From Prevotellaceae bacterium UBA2744 (GTDB lineage: Bacteria > Bacteroidota > Bacteroidia > Bacteroidales > Bacteroidaceae): DNA of 64,000 nt. The notes under the pieces were generated by a model that made no database searches, was not told the DNA's origin, and saw nothing but the letters and a program-made list of their open reading frames with translations. The number at the start of each line of letters is the position of its first letter. Within the stretch, counting starts at the first letter, position 1. The stretch spans positions 48,165 to 112,164 of the forward strand of contig DEJQ01000012.1 of the NCBI GenBank assembly GCA_002353575.1, written 5' to 3'. This document shows, one piece after another, positions 19,001-25,949 of the stretch. Position numbers and translations under genes: made by a program.

Positions 19001-20764
19001 GAACTGAAACACGGACAGAAGTCCAAACGCTTGATAGTACGTGCCACGACAGAAGAAGGAAAGACCTTCAAGCTGAAGTATAAGAAAACCGACGAGAACA
19101 CTATCCAGATAAAACCGTTCAAGCCCGTAGCTGTGAAACTCAAGGGTGACTCCGTCGATTCTGCCCAAATCCTCCCGGCCCCCGAATCAATAAAACTGAA
19201 GGTAAACGTGGTTGCCAAGGAACCGCTGGAGAATCAGACTTGGTACAAGGTGGCACAGGTCGTTGCCCGCGGACTCATGATGGTGCGCAAGGCAAGCATC
19301 TCCTTCAGGAACACCTATGCGATGACACTTCCTGGCTTCCGCACTGAGATCGGAGATGCCTTCGGACAGCGTAATACAGGCAGCGGACTCTCCCCAGGTC
19401 TTGCTTTCGCCTTCGGTATGGTAGGCGACAGCTATATTCAGAAGGCTGCCGACAGGGGCTGGCTCATGACCAACGACTCCTCTATCACTACTCCTGCCAC
19501 GATCAATAATATGACCGACCTGCAGGTGAAGGTGACCCTCGAACCCGTACGCGATCTGAAGATAGACCTCAACGCCAGCCGTGTACAGAACCGTGCAAAG
19601 AGCATTCAGTTCATGTACTCTGGTATGCCACAGACACTGAGCGGCAGCTTTAACCAGACAACTATATCCATCAAGACGGCATTCTCGAAAACAGGCTCTA
19701 TCGACAACAACTACTCTTCGAAGCCTTTTGAGACATTCCTCAGCAACCTGCCGATCATCCGCGACCGTGTAGCGGCACAATATGCCGGTGCCGTATATCC
19801 TACGGGTGCAGGCGAACTGGCAGGTAAGAAGTTCGACGCCGCCAACGGAAACGTAAACCCCTATTCAGCCGATGTGATGGTTCCCGCCTTCCTTGCAGCC
19901 TACTGCGGAGGAAGTGCCACACGCAAGCCGCTCGACATCTTCCCCACACTCTGGAGTATGCTGCCTAACTGGAGCCTGCGCTACAGCGGACTCATCAAGC
20001 TCTCGTGGTTTGCCAACCGTTTCAAGAGCTTCAACGTGAACCATGCCTACAAAAGCATTTACACCGTCGGAGCATACAACTCCTACACATCTTGGATGGA
20101 GTACATGGGCGACCTCGGTTTCGTCAAGGATGTAACCTCCGGCAACCCCATTCCAAATAGTATATATAATGTGTCAACGGTCAGCATCAACGAATCGTTC
20201 TCTCCTCTCATCGGAGTCGATATGACCTTCAATAGCGGTATCACTGCAAAGATGGAATACAGGAAGACCCGTACACTCAACCTCTCGATGACTTCAATAG
20301 CCATCACCGAGAACTATTCCAACGACCTTGTCTTCGGATTCGGCTACAAGATAAAGGACATCAGCCTCTTTGGTGCAAAGCGTATCCAGGATCCGGGTGC
20401 CAAGAGCAAAAAGAAAAGAAACTCGAAAAGCAAGAAGACAGACTCCAACGACAGTCAGTCTTCATCCTCATCGCAGAGCACCAGCCGCCGCGGTTCAGTA
20501 AGCCACGACCTCAACCTCCGTGTCGATTTCAGCTACCGTATGCAGAGTGCCATCAACCGAAACATACAGACAGCAATATCTACAGCAACCAGCGGAAACA
20601 CGGCATACAAACTCGCTATCAATGCCGACTACACCTTCAGCCGTCTGCTCACGATGACTGCCTTCTTCGATTGGCAGCGAAACGTCCCGCTCGTTTCCCA
20701 AAGTTCATATCCGACCACCACGACCGACTTCGGTATCAGCATCCGCTTCTCGCTCACCAGGTAG
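13082..20764 (+). CDS. sprA: Type IX secretion outer-membrane channel SprA (Sov)
   Basis: 2560 residues, within the usual size of SprA/Sov (about 2300-2500) or slightly above. SprA is the very large 36-strand outer-membrane barrel through which type IX cargo leaves the cell. A hydrophobic N-terminal segment (KLKILYVLLLGLSISTIAG) is the signal peptide. The start codon is GTG at 13082; no ATG fits better. Family blocks seen include LGPAEKIFGPGGVQVKTQGS, GKSRDTQGGASYLDDFEQTK and MMIGIRNNSRSTKNIEVWVN. Two Lys/Gln/Ser-rich low-complexity inserts stand out, near residues 1905-2050 and 2435-2475, probably surface or periplasmic loops. The protein ends SIRFSLTR, a barrel-type final strand. It is likely co-transcribed with ruvA. 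Confidence 0.95.
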   Translation: MRTKLKILYVLLLGLSISTIAGNLANSAFSVYTPPAASEAPAETIPEPAPGDSVKVKKTDYLHGEHAEDFSLDLNDPENLKHDEGEYVEKTNLYKVGTKLGDNYLSAPTLMTPEEYLKWTERKSMDAYFKMRNDSLAQTKGKSKFDFTNMHFDLGPAEKIFGPGGVQVKTQGSAEVKMGYKRTFTDNPSLSERNRKNSIFDFDEKINVSLNASVGDKMNFNLNYNTDATFDFDSKNLKLAYEGKEDDIVKLIEAGNVTFPTNSSLIRGATSLFGIRTDLQFGKLKLQTVVSQKKSQSKSVSTKGGTQLTPFEIEAYNYDESRHFFLGNFFHDKYDTWCATLPNVMSGVTLKRIEVWITNTGGATTNTRDVVAFVDLGESTNLDNTYWTATGSLLPSNASNNLYSTMVNDSNNVRARYIDQTSMIMSALNVDGFQVELEGSTDYEKIENARLLSSSEYTLNSHLGYISLKSMLQPNQSLAVAYEYTYGGATYQVGEFSTDIPDNNRALFVKLLKPVNNAPSLRSWGFMMKNVYSLNALSVQREKFKLDIKYLSDTTGVYMSYLPEGVYKDTTLLRVMNLDRLDDNNKTHPNGKFDFLDGYTIIPSTGRVIFPVAEPFGKWLRKKLEAKFGKEVADKYCYDELYDSTKIKAKQISEKNKFTLTGEYKASSGSEIDLGSMNIPQGSVVVTAGGVTLTEGTDYTVDYTLGKVTIINQSIIDAGTNVNVSMESQSEYATMRKTMLGLNWQYEFTKNLSIGGTLMRLTEKPLTSKVAMGAEPLNNTLWGLNINWKQQSQWLTNIVDKIPLINVSAPSNISFTGEFAQLIAGKSRDTQGGASYLDDFEQTKNNVSVLSPKEWMIASTPHAFTESSLSNNVEYGKNRALLAWYQIDPLFTRRSSSLTPAHIKTDLDQLSNHYVREVYVQEIYTNRQTNYGESNTLDILNLAYYPNERGPYNLDTDVDYNGRLNSPERRWGGMMRKLDTSDFETSNVQYIEFWMLDPFIYTRDSANVSDFTGDLYFNLGEVSEDVLKDGKKAYESGNPVNSNSTYMETVWGRVPTAKSVVYSFSNESGARTQQDVGLNGLGDADERTFSTYADYLNTMRGKVSETAYNAIWNDPAGDDYHYFRGSDFDDARTSILDRYKRINMLEGNSPYSSGTGESYSTAYKSSPDCEDVNMDYTMDEYEKYYSYHVHLDPNYLEVGSNYIVDKREYTAKLRNGSTKDAKCTWYLFRIPVEAADSTIGSINDMSSIRFMRMYMTNFKRPVVLRFASLDLVRGEWRPYKKALYTGDKPSNTGTMSVAAVNIEENNSKSPVNYVMPPGITRVVDPAQPQLTQQNEQALAITVNGLASGDARAVYKTMHIDLRRYKHLQMFIHANALEGEEDMLADKEMSVFLRLGSDYQNNYYEYEIPVNKTPKGRYDTYSAAGCEAVWPASNMLDIDLSVFTGIKHERNRARAQGRASYTELFQQYDAASPNNRISIMGNPSLGEVKTMMIGIRNNSRSTKNIEVWVNELRLQDYTNEGGWAAQGNMNIQISDLGSVNLTGHVETAGFGGIEENVNQRRDDNLYEWSITTQLELGKLFPEKWKMQLPFYYSYSWQKLSPKYNPFDTDVLLKDALDDLATKTQKDSLKSMAETVTKNKNISLSNWKSTYRSRKPMPWDPTNFALSYAHSQKYIAGRTTVYENDETWKYVFNYSYAPKYNAFEPFKNLKGKSKWLDIVKAQNLQYLPQSFQFNSDIQRHYYEYQERDLDAGVRSKLPVVWSDQILWNRELSLRWDIFKSLKMSYTSATHAEIEEPYRVVNKSLYPDDYSAWKDSVMRSFWRLGRPLTYNSTFNASYAVPLNKIPATDYMTANGSYSSSYGWKRGTEMEDGRSLGNIANTQRTVNLNGDINFEKLYSKWKFLDEVQKKFSGQGKKPGQNLKRNQRNGRNVKTVKAGGTDAGAESQEENDTKGGIKVVKKTKGFSKEIVLTDSVPFELKHGQKSKRLIVRATTEEGKTFKLKYKKTDENTIQIKPFKPVAVKLKGDSVDSAQILPAPESIKLKVNVVAKEPLENQTWYKVAQVVARGLMMVRKASISFRNTYAMTLPGFRTEIGDAFGQRNTGSGLSPGLAFAFGMVGDSYIQKAADRGWLMTNDSSITTPATINNMTDLQVKVTLEPVRDLKIDLNASRVQNRAKSIQFMYSGMPQTLSGSFNQTTISIKTAFSKTGSIDNNYSSKPFETFLSNLPIIRDRVAAQYAGAVYPTGAGELAGKKFDAANGNVNPYSADVMVPAFLAAYCGGSATRKPLDIFPTLWSMLPNWSLRYSGLIKLSWFANRFKSFNVNHAYKSIYTVGAYNSYTSWMEYMGDLGFVKDVTSGNPIPNSIYNVSTVSINESFSPLIGVDMTFNSGITAKMEYRKTRTLNLSMTSIAITENYSNDLVFGFGYKIKDISLFGAKRIQDPGAKSKKKRNSKSKKTDSNDSQSSSSSQSTSRRGSVSHDLNLRVDFSYRMQSAINRNIQTAISTATSGNTAYKLAINADYTFSRLLTMTAFFDWQRNVPLVSQSSYPTTTTDFGISIRFSLTR

Positions 20765-20810
20765 CCTCCGACTTTGCATTCTTATTCAGAATGTTTATTT
20801 CTGAGATGTT

Positions 20811-20840
20811 TTTGGTTTTTAAGTCTTTTTCGTACCTTTG
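20811..20840 (+). promoter_or_regulatory. Promoter of the TonB receptor cluster
   Basis: -7 box TACCTTTG at 20833-20840 and TTTG at 20811-20814, spacing 18 bp. The -7 box ends only 5 bp before the GTG start of the next gene, which implies a transcript with almost no leader. Confidence 0.55.
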
Positions 20841-20845
20841 CACCC

Positions 20846-21187
20846 GTGAGTACGAAAAAGAAGAGACATATAGCTTCTTGGGTGTTGTTGGCAGTGTTCG
20901 TGCCAATGTTTATCTTATCGTCTGTCCATGTTCACCGAAGTCAGTGTGAGACGTCAGGCGAGTGGTGCGAATGCGTCCAAAACCATTGTCATGGTCATCT
21001 GGTGCAGACGGTATCGCTCCTGCAGGATTGTGTGTTGTGTCAGTTCATGACATTGCCGCTGTTGCCTGTGACGGCTCTGATTGTTTCTTTTGACAGGGTA
21101 ATAGGTTTTCTGCTTGCCCGATGCCAGTATTTCTTTTATTCTGATACTTGTAGTGTTCCGCCGCTTCGTGCTCCTCCCGCTGTTTGA
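20846..21187 (+). CDS. Small membrane-anchored protein rich in His and Cys
   Basis: 113 residues; I do not recognise the family. The start is set at the GTG at 20846 because it gives a proper signal or anchor helix (KKKRHIASWVLLAVFVPMF) just after a promoter. The longer frame back to 20774 begins upstream of that promoter. The mature part holds HVHRSQC, a CECVQNHCHGH cluster, and CVLCQF, then a second hydrophobic stretch. The Cys/His clusters suggest metal or heme handling (inference). It lies 64 bp upstream of a TonB-dependent receptor on the same strand, with two lipoproteins after that, and I read all four as one unit. Confidence 0.55.
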   Translation: MSTKKKRHIASWVLLAVFVPMFILSSVHVHRSQCETSGEWCECVQNHCHGHLVQTVSLLQDCVLCQFMTLPLLPVTALIVSFDRVIGFLLARCQYFFYSDTCSVPPLRAPPAV

Positions 21188-21251
21188 ATGACTCTTCGGA
21201 AGAAGGAGGATGGATAGTCCCTTTTTTATCTAATTCAAACAGACAATCAGT

Positions 21252-23339
21252 ATGATAACAATGTTGTTGGCTGCCGCGCTATGTAGTGCGGCTCCGAAAG
21301 ATACTACCGTCAGACTGGATGCTGTCACTGTTACCGGGCTGCAGCGTCGCGACTACTTGATGCGTACGTCGCAATCAGCAGTGCAGGTAAGCAGTGAATT
21401 CCTGAATCAGAACTTTGCAGGAAGTCTTATGCAGACGCTTGAAAGTCTGCCGGGAGTGAAGGCAATGGCTATAGGTTCCGGACAATCGAAGCCTGTGATA
21501 CGTGGTATGGGTTTTAACCGTCTGGTAGTTTCGGAAGACGGTATCAAGCATGAAGGACAACAGTGGGGTGACGACCACGGTCTGGAGATAGATCAGTTTG
21601 CTGTTGATCGTGCCGAGGTCATAAAAGGACCTGCGGCTCTGCTCTATGGCAGTGATGCCATCGGCGGGGTGCTCAACCTTTATACCAATCATGTGCCGGC
21701 AGAGCCCCTGAAGGGCAGCGTCCAGGTGTTCGGGCGTACAAACAATGAGCAGATAGGTCTTTCGGCTAAGGTCGGAGGGCGCAGTGGCGGTTTTTTCTAT
21801 CGTGCCAATGTGACGCTGATAGACTATGCCGATTTTCGTGTGCCTACCGATAGCATTCAGTATTATTCCTATTGGATCAAGCTGAAGGACCGCCGTCTGA
21901 GAAATACAGCCGGTCTGGAGCATGACGGCAGTGTGATGCTGGGTTATCAGGGATATAATTTTCATACTGACGTGCGCATAAGCGACAGCTACCTGAAGAG
22001 CGGTTTTTTTGCCAATGCCCACGGGCTTGAGGTGCGCCTCTCTGACATTGATTATGATCGTTCGCGGCGTGATGTTGACTTGCCATATCAGTGGGTGAAC
22101 CACCTGAAGGTTCTTAGTCATACGACGTGGCGTAACGATGTGCTGTCGGCAGAACTTAATCTGGCATATCAGAATAATGTTCGCGAGGAACTGTCCGAGC
22201 CTGTCAGTCACGGATATATGCCCAAACCCGACGGCACTCTGGAGCGGCGCTTCAACAAGAATACCTATACGGCTGCCTTCCTGCTACGCTATGAACTTGG
22301 ACGCCATAGCCTGCAAGGTGGCGTGAATGGTGAGCTGCAGCATAATCGGCGCGACGGTTGGGGATTCATCATTCCGGATTTCGAGACAGGAAGTGTGGGT
22401 GGTTTCGTGCTGGACCGCTTTACCTTGCGCGAGAACCTAATACTTAATGCTGGTCTGCGTTTTGACTATGCACACACCCACATCCACAGCTATCAGGACT
22501 GGTTTGCGACTCCTGTTGGCGGAACTGCCGTCTATCAGCAGCGTTCCGCTGATTTGAGACGTAACTTCACCAGTTTCACTTGGTCGGCAGGCATAAACTA
22601 CAGCCTGGGACAGTGGGTGATGAAAGCCAATGTGGGTAAGGCATTCCGTGTCCCTATCCCCAAGGAATTGGGTACTGACGGAATCAATTACCACATCTTC
22701 CGCTACGAGAGGGGCAATGCCCAGCTTGATCCCGAAGAGTCATATCAGCTGGATATTTCCGTGAACTGGGCAAACGGCACTTGGGAGATAGGGGTGGAAC
22801 CTTATCTAAACTATTTTCCCAATTACATCTTCCTGACCCCTACGGCACAATATGTGGAGGGATTGCAGTTGTATAACTACACTCAGGCGCGTGTGCTGCG
22901 CTTCGGTATGGAGGCGCAGGTCACTTGCCGCCTGTCCGACCGCTGGCATCTGCATGCGCAGGGTGAGTATCTTTATGCACGTCAGAAGTCCGGCGAGAAG
23001 AAAGGGTATGCACTTCCGTTCTCCATGCCCTGGTCTGCTGATGCTGGCGTGAAATACTACTTCGATAAGCGGGCTGAAGGCTTTATTGGATTCAATGCAC
23101 GCATCGTCGGACGACAGGATGAGATTGTACCACCTGAGAAGCCGACTGACGGCTATTGGACCCTGAACCTATCGGGTGCTAAGAAGTTCCAGCTGAATGG
23201 CAGTATTACGCTCAACGTGGCATTGCATGCAGACAACCTGCTTAATCGCCGCTACTATAATCACACCAGTTACTACCGCCTTATCGATGTGCCCGAACCA
23301 GGACGCAACATAGCGCTGAAGGTAGGAATGGAGTTCTGA
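21252..23339 (+). CDS. TonB-dependent outer-membrane receptor
   Basis: 695 residues. An active importer of the outer membrane powered by TonB. A short signal peptide (MITMLLAAALCSAA) precedes a TonB-box-like DAVTVTG. The plug domain (about residues 30-145) has SLPGVKAM, KPVIRGMGFNRLVV and IKGPAALLYGSDAIGGVLN, all standard. The rest is the 22-strand barrel ending NIALKVGMEF with terminal Phe. The plug carries GIKHEGQQWGDDHG, a His/Asp-rich loop also seen in receptors suspected to import metals or metal chelates. Substrate unknown; a metal ion or complex is my inference from this loop and the His-rich neighbours. It lacks the SusC-type N-terminal extension, and no SusD follows. Confidence 0.9.
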   Translation: MITMLLAAALCSAAPKDTTVRLDAVTVTGLQRRDYLMRTSQSAVQVSSEFLNQNFAGSLMQTLESLPGVKAMAIGSGQSKPVIRGMGFNRLVVSEDGIKHEGQQWGDDHGLEIDQFAVDRAEVIKGPAALLYGSDAIGGVLNLYTNHVPAEPLKGSVQVFGRTNNEQIGLSAKVGGRSGGFFYRANVTLIDYADFRVPTDSIQYYSYWIKLKDRRLRNTAGLEHDGSVMLGYQGYNFHTDVRISDSYLKSGFFANAHGLEVRLSDIDYDRSRRDVDLPYQWVNHLKVLSHTTWRNDVLSAELNLAYQNNVREELSEPVSHGYMPKPDGTLERRFNKNTYTAAFLLRYELGRHSLQGGVNGELQHNRRDGWGFIIPDFETGSVGGFVLDRFTLRENLILNAGLRFDYAHTHIHSYQDWFATPVGGTAVYQQRSADLRRNFTSFTWSAGINYSLGQWVMKANVGKAFRVPIPKELGTDGINYHIFRYERGNAQLDPEESYQLDISVNWANGTWEIGVEPYLNYFPNYIFLTPTAQYVEGLQLYNYTQARVLRFGMEAQVTCRLSDRWHLHAQGEYLYARQKSGEKKGYALPFSMPWSADAGVKYYFDKRAEGFIGFNARIVGRQDEIVPPEKPTDGYWTLNLSGAKKFQLNGSITLNVALHADNLLNRRYYNHTSYYRLIDVPEPGRNIALKVGMEF

Positions 23340-23397
23340 TAGAGGTGAGAAGCTTAACTCCTCCCCAATAAATAAGCTAAATAAAAATTTTAAGACA

Positions 23398-23577
23398 ATG
23401 AAAAAACTGAAATTTATGAGCCTCATGGTGGCTCTCGTGAGTATAATGACTATTTGTTTCACTTCTTGTAGCAACTTGCTGAAACTTACCGTCAGCGATG
23501 CGAATGGTAAGTCAACGACTGCGCAGATGACTGTTACTGAAGAAGTTGATGATAATGATGAACGCCATCACGACTAA
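23398..23577 (+). CDS. Tiny lipoprotein with acidic/His tail
   Basis: 59 residues. ATG at 23398, stop at 23575-23577. The N-terminus MKKLKFMSLMVALVSIM runs into CFTSCSN, a lipobox with Cys24 as the likely lipidated residue. The mature part is only about 36 residues and ends EEVDDNDERHHD, a plausible metal-binding tail. It lies 58 bp after the TonB receptor and 12 bp before the DUF4625 lipoprotein, so it sits inside the same unit. I do not know a family for it; the coding call rests on the signal peptide, the spacing and the reading frame. Confidence 0.6.
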   Translation: MKKLKFMSLMVALVSIMTICFTSCSNLLKLTVSDANGKSTTAQMTVTEEVDDNDERHHD

Positions 23578-23589
23578 GTATAACATAAA

Positions 23590-24063
23590 ATGAAAAAGAA
23601 CATCACGTTACTCTCTCTGTTGTGCGCACTCTGTGCGTGCAACAGTTCCGATGAAAAGGAGTCGAAGGATATGACTCCGCCTGTAATCTCTGACACTGGT
23701 ATCACGGCTAATCCAATAGAATGCCAGGAATATCGTCCCGGTGACGTCATCCATTTCCAATATGTATTCACCGACGATGTGGAATTGGGCAACTACAACA
23801 TCGAGATCCACAACAATTTCGACCACCACACTCATTCCGGGTCGGCTGTGGATTGTGAATTGGAAGCAAAGAAGGAGGCAGGGGAGAAGGCCTGGGTGTA
23901 TAATCAGGATTTTGCCATTCCTGCAGGTCAGCGTACATATACAGCGCATGTTGACATCCAGATACCTGACGATGCTGAGACGGGCAACTATCATTTTATG
24001 GTTCGCCTTACAGACCGTACGGGCTGGCAACAGCTCAAGGGCATTGCTATCAAGTTGAAGTGA
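23590..24063 (+). CDS. DUF4625-type lipoprotein
   Basis: 157 residues. Signal peptide with lipobox LCAC (Cys18), then an acidic spacer SSDEKESKD of the kind that sends lipoproteins to the surface in Bacteroidetes. The rest fits DUF4625: an Ig-like beta-sandwich with GDVIHFQYVFTDDVELGNY, then HNNFDHHTHSG, a dense His cluster, and a C-terminal TGNYHFMVRLTDRTGW. DUF4625 proteins often sit beside TonB receptors. The His cluster could bind a metal and pass it to the receptor (inference). Last gene of the unit; a strong bidirectional terminator follows. Confidence 0.8.
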   Translation: MKKNITLLSLLCALCACNSSDEKESKDMTPPVISDTGITANPIECQEYRPGDVIHFQYVFTDDVELGNYNIEIHNNFDHHTHSGSAVDCELEAKKEAGEKAWVYNQDFAIPAGQRTYTAHVDIQIPDDAETGNYHFMVRLTDRTGWQQLKGIAIKLK

Positions 24064-24097
24064 TTGCCGGTTAGATACGGTTTTTATAGGGAACCGC

Positions 24098-24143
24098 AAA
24101 AAAGAAGCAGGTGGCAAAATTTATTGCCTCCTGCTTCTTTTTA
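24098..24143. terminator. Bidirectional terminator between convergent genes
   Basis: AAGAAGCAGGTGGCAA (24102-24117) pairs with TTGCCTCCTGCTTCTT (24124-24139) with one mismatch. The stem is flanked by A-runs on the left and T-runs on the right, so it can work for both the DUF4625 gene and the M23 peptidase gene. Confidence 0.85.
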
Positions 24144-24174
24144 TTTTATAATTTCTATTTTCTATTTGTTCAAT

Positions 24175-25140
24175 TTATGAGCATTTCAGAACCTGGCCTA
24201 TGCGAAGGACTGAATAGCGACGAAGTCCGTTGAGTCTGCGGATTTTCTCTACCGTCGTGCCATGGCGTTTTGCGATAGCATAGATTGTGTCTCCGCGTTT
24301 TACCTTGTAGGTCTTTGGCTTCTTCTCCTGTTTGACAGCCGGTTTCTCTTCCACGGGGGCTGGCTGAGATGGGAATACGGAGTAATCTGATGTGCCGGAG
24401 GCATTCTCAACCAGGTTTTCTGGTCTTGGCAGGGTGTTCTGATTAGCCAGCACGTTTGTGTTGCCCTTCTGCATGGATTGCCTTACGACGTAGTAGTCGC
24501 CTGTTACGTCTTGATTCTGGAAGTCGAACATAAGAGCGGGGTTGATTGGCTGTCCGAGCAGACGGGTCTCAAAGTGGAGGTGAGAACCGAATGAGCGGCC
24601 TGTGTTTCCGCCGAGTCCGATTACATCGCCGGCACGTACCACTTGATCTTCTTTCACGAGTTGACGAGAGAGATGACCATAAAGTGTTTCAAGACCGTTC
24701 GGGTGACGGATCACAACGTAGTAACCATAGCCACGGGCATTGTAGTCAACGATGCGTACTTTGCCGTCGAATGCTGAGCGGATAGTGTCGCCAAGATATA
24801 CCTTGATGTCAAGTCCTGCATGAAGACGACCCCAACGTCTGCCATACGGAGAGTTGATCTGGCGGCTTGGGGTAGGCATATGGAATCCTCGAAGATCTAC
24901 GTGGTAGTTTGACGGAACTATGCCCTGTGCATTTGATATGGTGCGAGTCCAGTTGGAATATATGTTGGCAGCTGGGTTTTCCAGTTCTGCCTGCTGTGTG
25001 TCGAATGTGTTGAACTGGATGAGTTGTACATCCTTGAGCTTTTTGTCGGCAGGTGCCTGGCGGGCAATGAGGTCTTGCGCAGACATGGACATGCTACAAA
25101 AGCTGACTGTTGCTAATACGAGTGTTTTGAGTGCGTTCAT
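24175..25140 (-). CDS. M23 family metallopeptidase with C-terminal LysM domain
   Basis: 321 residues; start set at 25140 (MNALKTLVLATVSF), which gives a clean signal peptide. Residues of about 105-225 form the lysostaphin-type M23 domain: SPYGRRWGRLHAGLDI holds the first zinc ligands, and SHLHFETRL has the HxH motif. A Pro/Lys-rich linker leads to a LysM domain (KVKRGDTIYAIAKRHGTTVEKIRRLNG), which binds peptidoglycan. Likely a periplasmic cell-wall hydrolase or, as with NlpD/EnvC types, a division factor. The key residues of M23 are present, so it is probably active. It lies 19 bp after ndk. Confidence 0.92.
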   Translation of the reverse strand: MNALKTLVLATVSFCSMSMSAQDLIARQAPADKKLKDVQLIQFNTFDTQQAELENPAANIYSNWTRTISNAQGIVPSNYHVDLRGFHMPTPSRQINSPYGRRWGRLHAGLDIKVYLGDTIRSAFDGKVRIVDYNARGYGYYVVIRHPNGLETLYGHLSRQLVKEDQVVRAGDVIGLGGNTGRSFGSHLHFETRLLGQPINPALMFDFQNQDVTGDYYVVRQSMQKGNTNVLANQNTLPRPENLVENASGTSDYSVFPSQPAPVEEKPAVKQEKKPKTYKVKRGDTIYAIAKRHGTTVEKIRRLNGLRRYSVLRIGQVLKCS

Positions 25141-25159
25141 TTTATTCTGGTTAGTAATC

Positions 25160-25621
25160 TTAATATTCATCGTTTGCATAGAGGTACTGGAATACTCCGG
25201 GTACGTAGTCGAATATTTCGTCAGGACGGAAAAAACGATTCAACTCTATGATTGCGTTTTCAGGTGAATCTGAGGTGTGTATGATGTTTTCTTGGAATGA
25301 CATACCGAAGTCTCCGCGGATAGTTCCAGGAGCTGCTTTGCGAGAGTTGGTAGAGCCTGTCATGCTGCGTACGGTTTCAACTGCATCGACTCCTTCGTAA
25401 CAGCAACATACCACTGGGGATGCCATCATTGAGTTCTTGATGCGCTGGAAGAATGGCTTGCCGGCCAGATGGGCATAGTGCTCGTTGAGCAGTTCGTCTG
25501 TGAGCTGCATCATCTTCATTCCGGCAAGGCGTAGTCCCTTACGCTCGAAACGTGCTGTTACTTCTCCCACAAGTGCTCTCTGTACGGCTCCAGGCTTGAG
25601 TATTACTAAGGTTTTCTCCAT
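25160..25621 (-). CDS. ndk: Nucleoside diphosphate kinase
   Basis: 153 residues with the start at 25621 (MEKTLVILKPGAVQR). Moves the gamma phosphate of ATP onto NDPs through a phospho-His intermediate. KPGAVQRALVGE is the nucleotide-binding start, and NIIHTSDSPENA holds the active-site His. The segment GSTNSRKAAPGTIRGDFG is also standard. Its own promoter box is at 25688-25681 (minus), and the M23 gene follows closely. Confidence 0.97.
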   Translation of the reverse strand: MEKTLVILKPGAVQRALVGEVTARFERKGLRLAGMKMMQLTDELLNEHYAHLAGKPFFQRIKNSMMASPVVCCCYEGVDAVETVRSMTGSTNSRKAAPGTIRGDFGMSFQENIIHTSDSPENAIIELNRFFRPDEIFDYVPGVFQYLYANDEY

Positions 25622-25680
25622 TTCTTTCTTGAATATTCTTGGGATAGCGCAATGCGGATGCATGATACGCCAAATCGTGG

Positions 25681-25712
25681 CAAAGATAAGGATTTCGGTT
25701 TTAATAGACAAG
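25681..25712 (-). promoter_or_regulatory. Promoter of ndk
   Basis: -7 box TATCTTTG (25688-25681, minus) with CTTG about 20 bp upstream. The transcript would start about 55 nt before the ndk ATG. Confidence 0.45.
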
Positions 25713-25760
25713 CAATCTGTTTGATTATTAAACTTTTTTTACATTTTACGACTATTCTGT

Positions 25761-25949
25761 TTAGTCATCGAGAATGTTTTTGATGTCTGATTCCACTTTT
25801 TGCAGTTTGCTTTTACAGAAGGCGACCAGTTTTTTTGCTTCTTTCAGACTGTCTGCAAGTTTGTCAATGTCTGTCTCTCCGTTTTCTATTTCTGCCACGA
25901 TGGTCTTGAGGCGTGTTACGGCATCTTCATATTTAAGTTCTTTATTCAT
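25761..25949 (-). CDS. xseB: Exodeoxyribonuclease VII small subunit
   Basis: 62 residues, the usual small size. MNKELKYEDAVTRLKTIVAEIENGE is the conserved start (first part shown in the family as YEDAVTRLKTIV), followed by LADSLKEAKKLVAFCKSKL. It binds the C-terminal helices of XseA and is needed for a working nuclease. It overlaps xseA by 8 bp. Confidence 0.93.
   Translation of the reverse strand: MNKELKYEDAVTRLKTIVAEIENGETDIDKLADSLKEAKKLVAFCKSKLQKVESDIKNILDD

Noticed and set aside
21375..22211. 278-residue minus-strand open frame
   Set aside because: Antisense to the plug and first strands of the TonB receptor; no domain and unusual His/Thr-rich composition.
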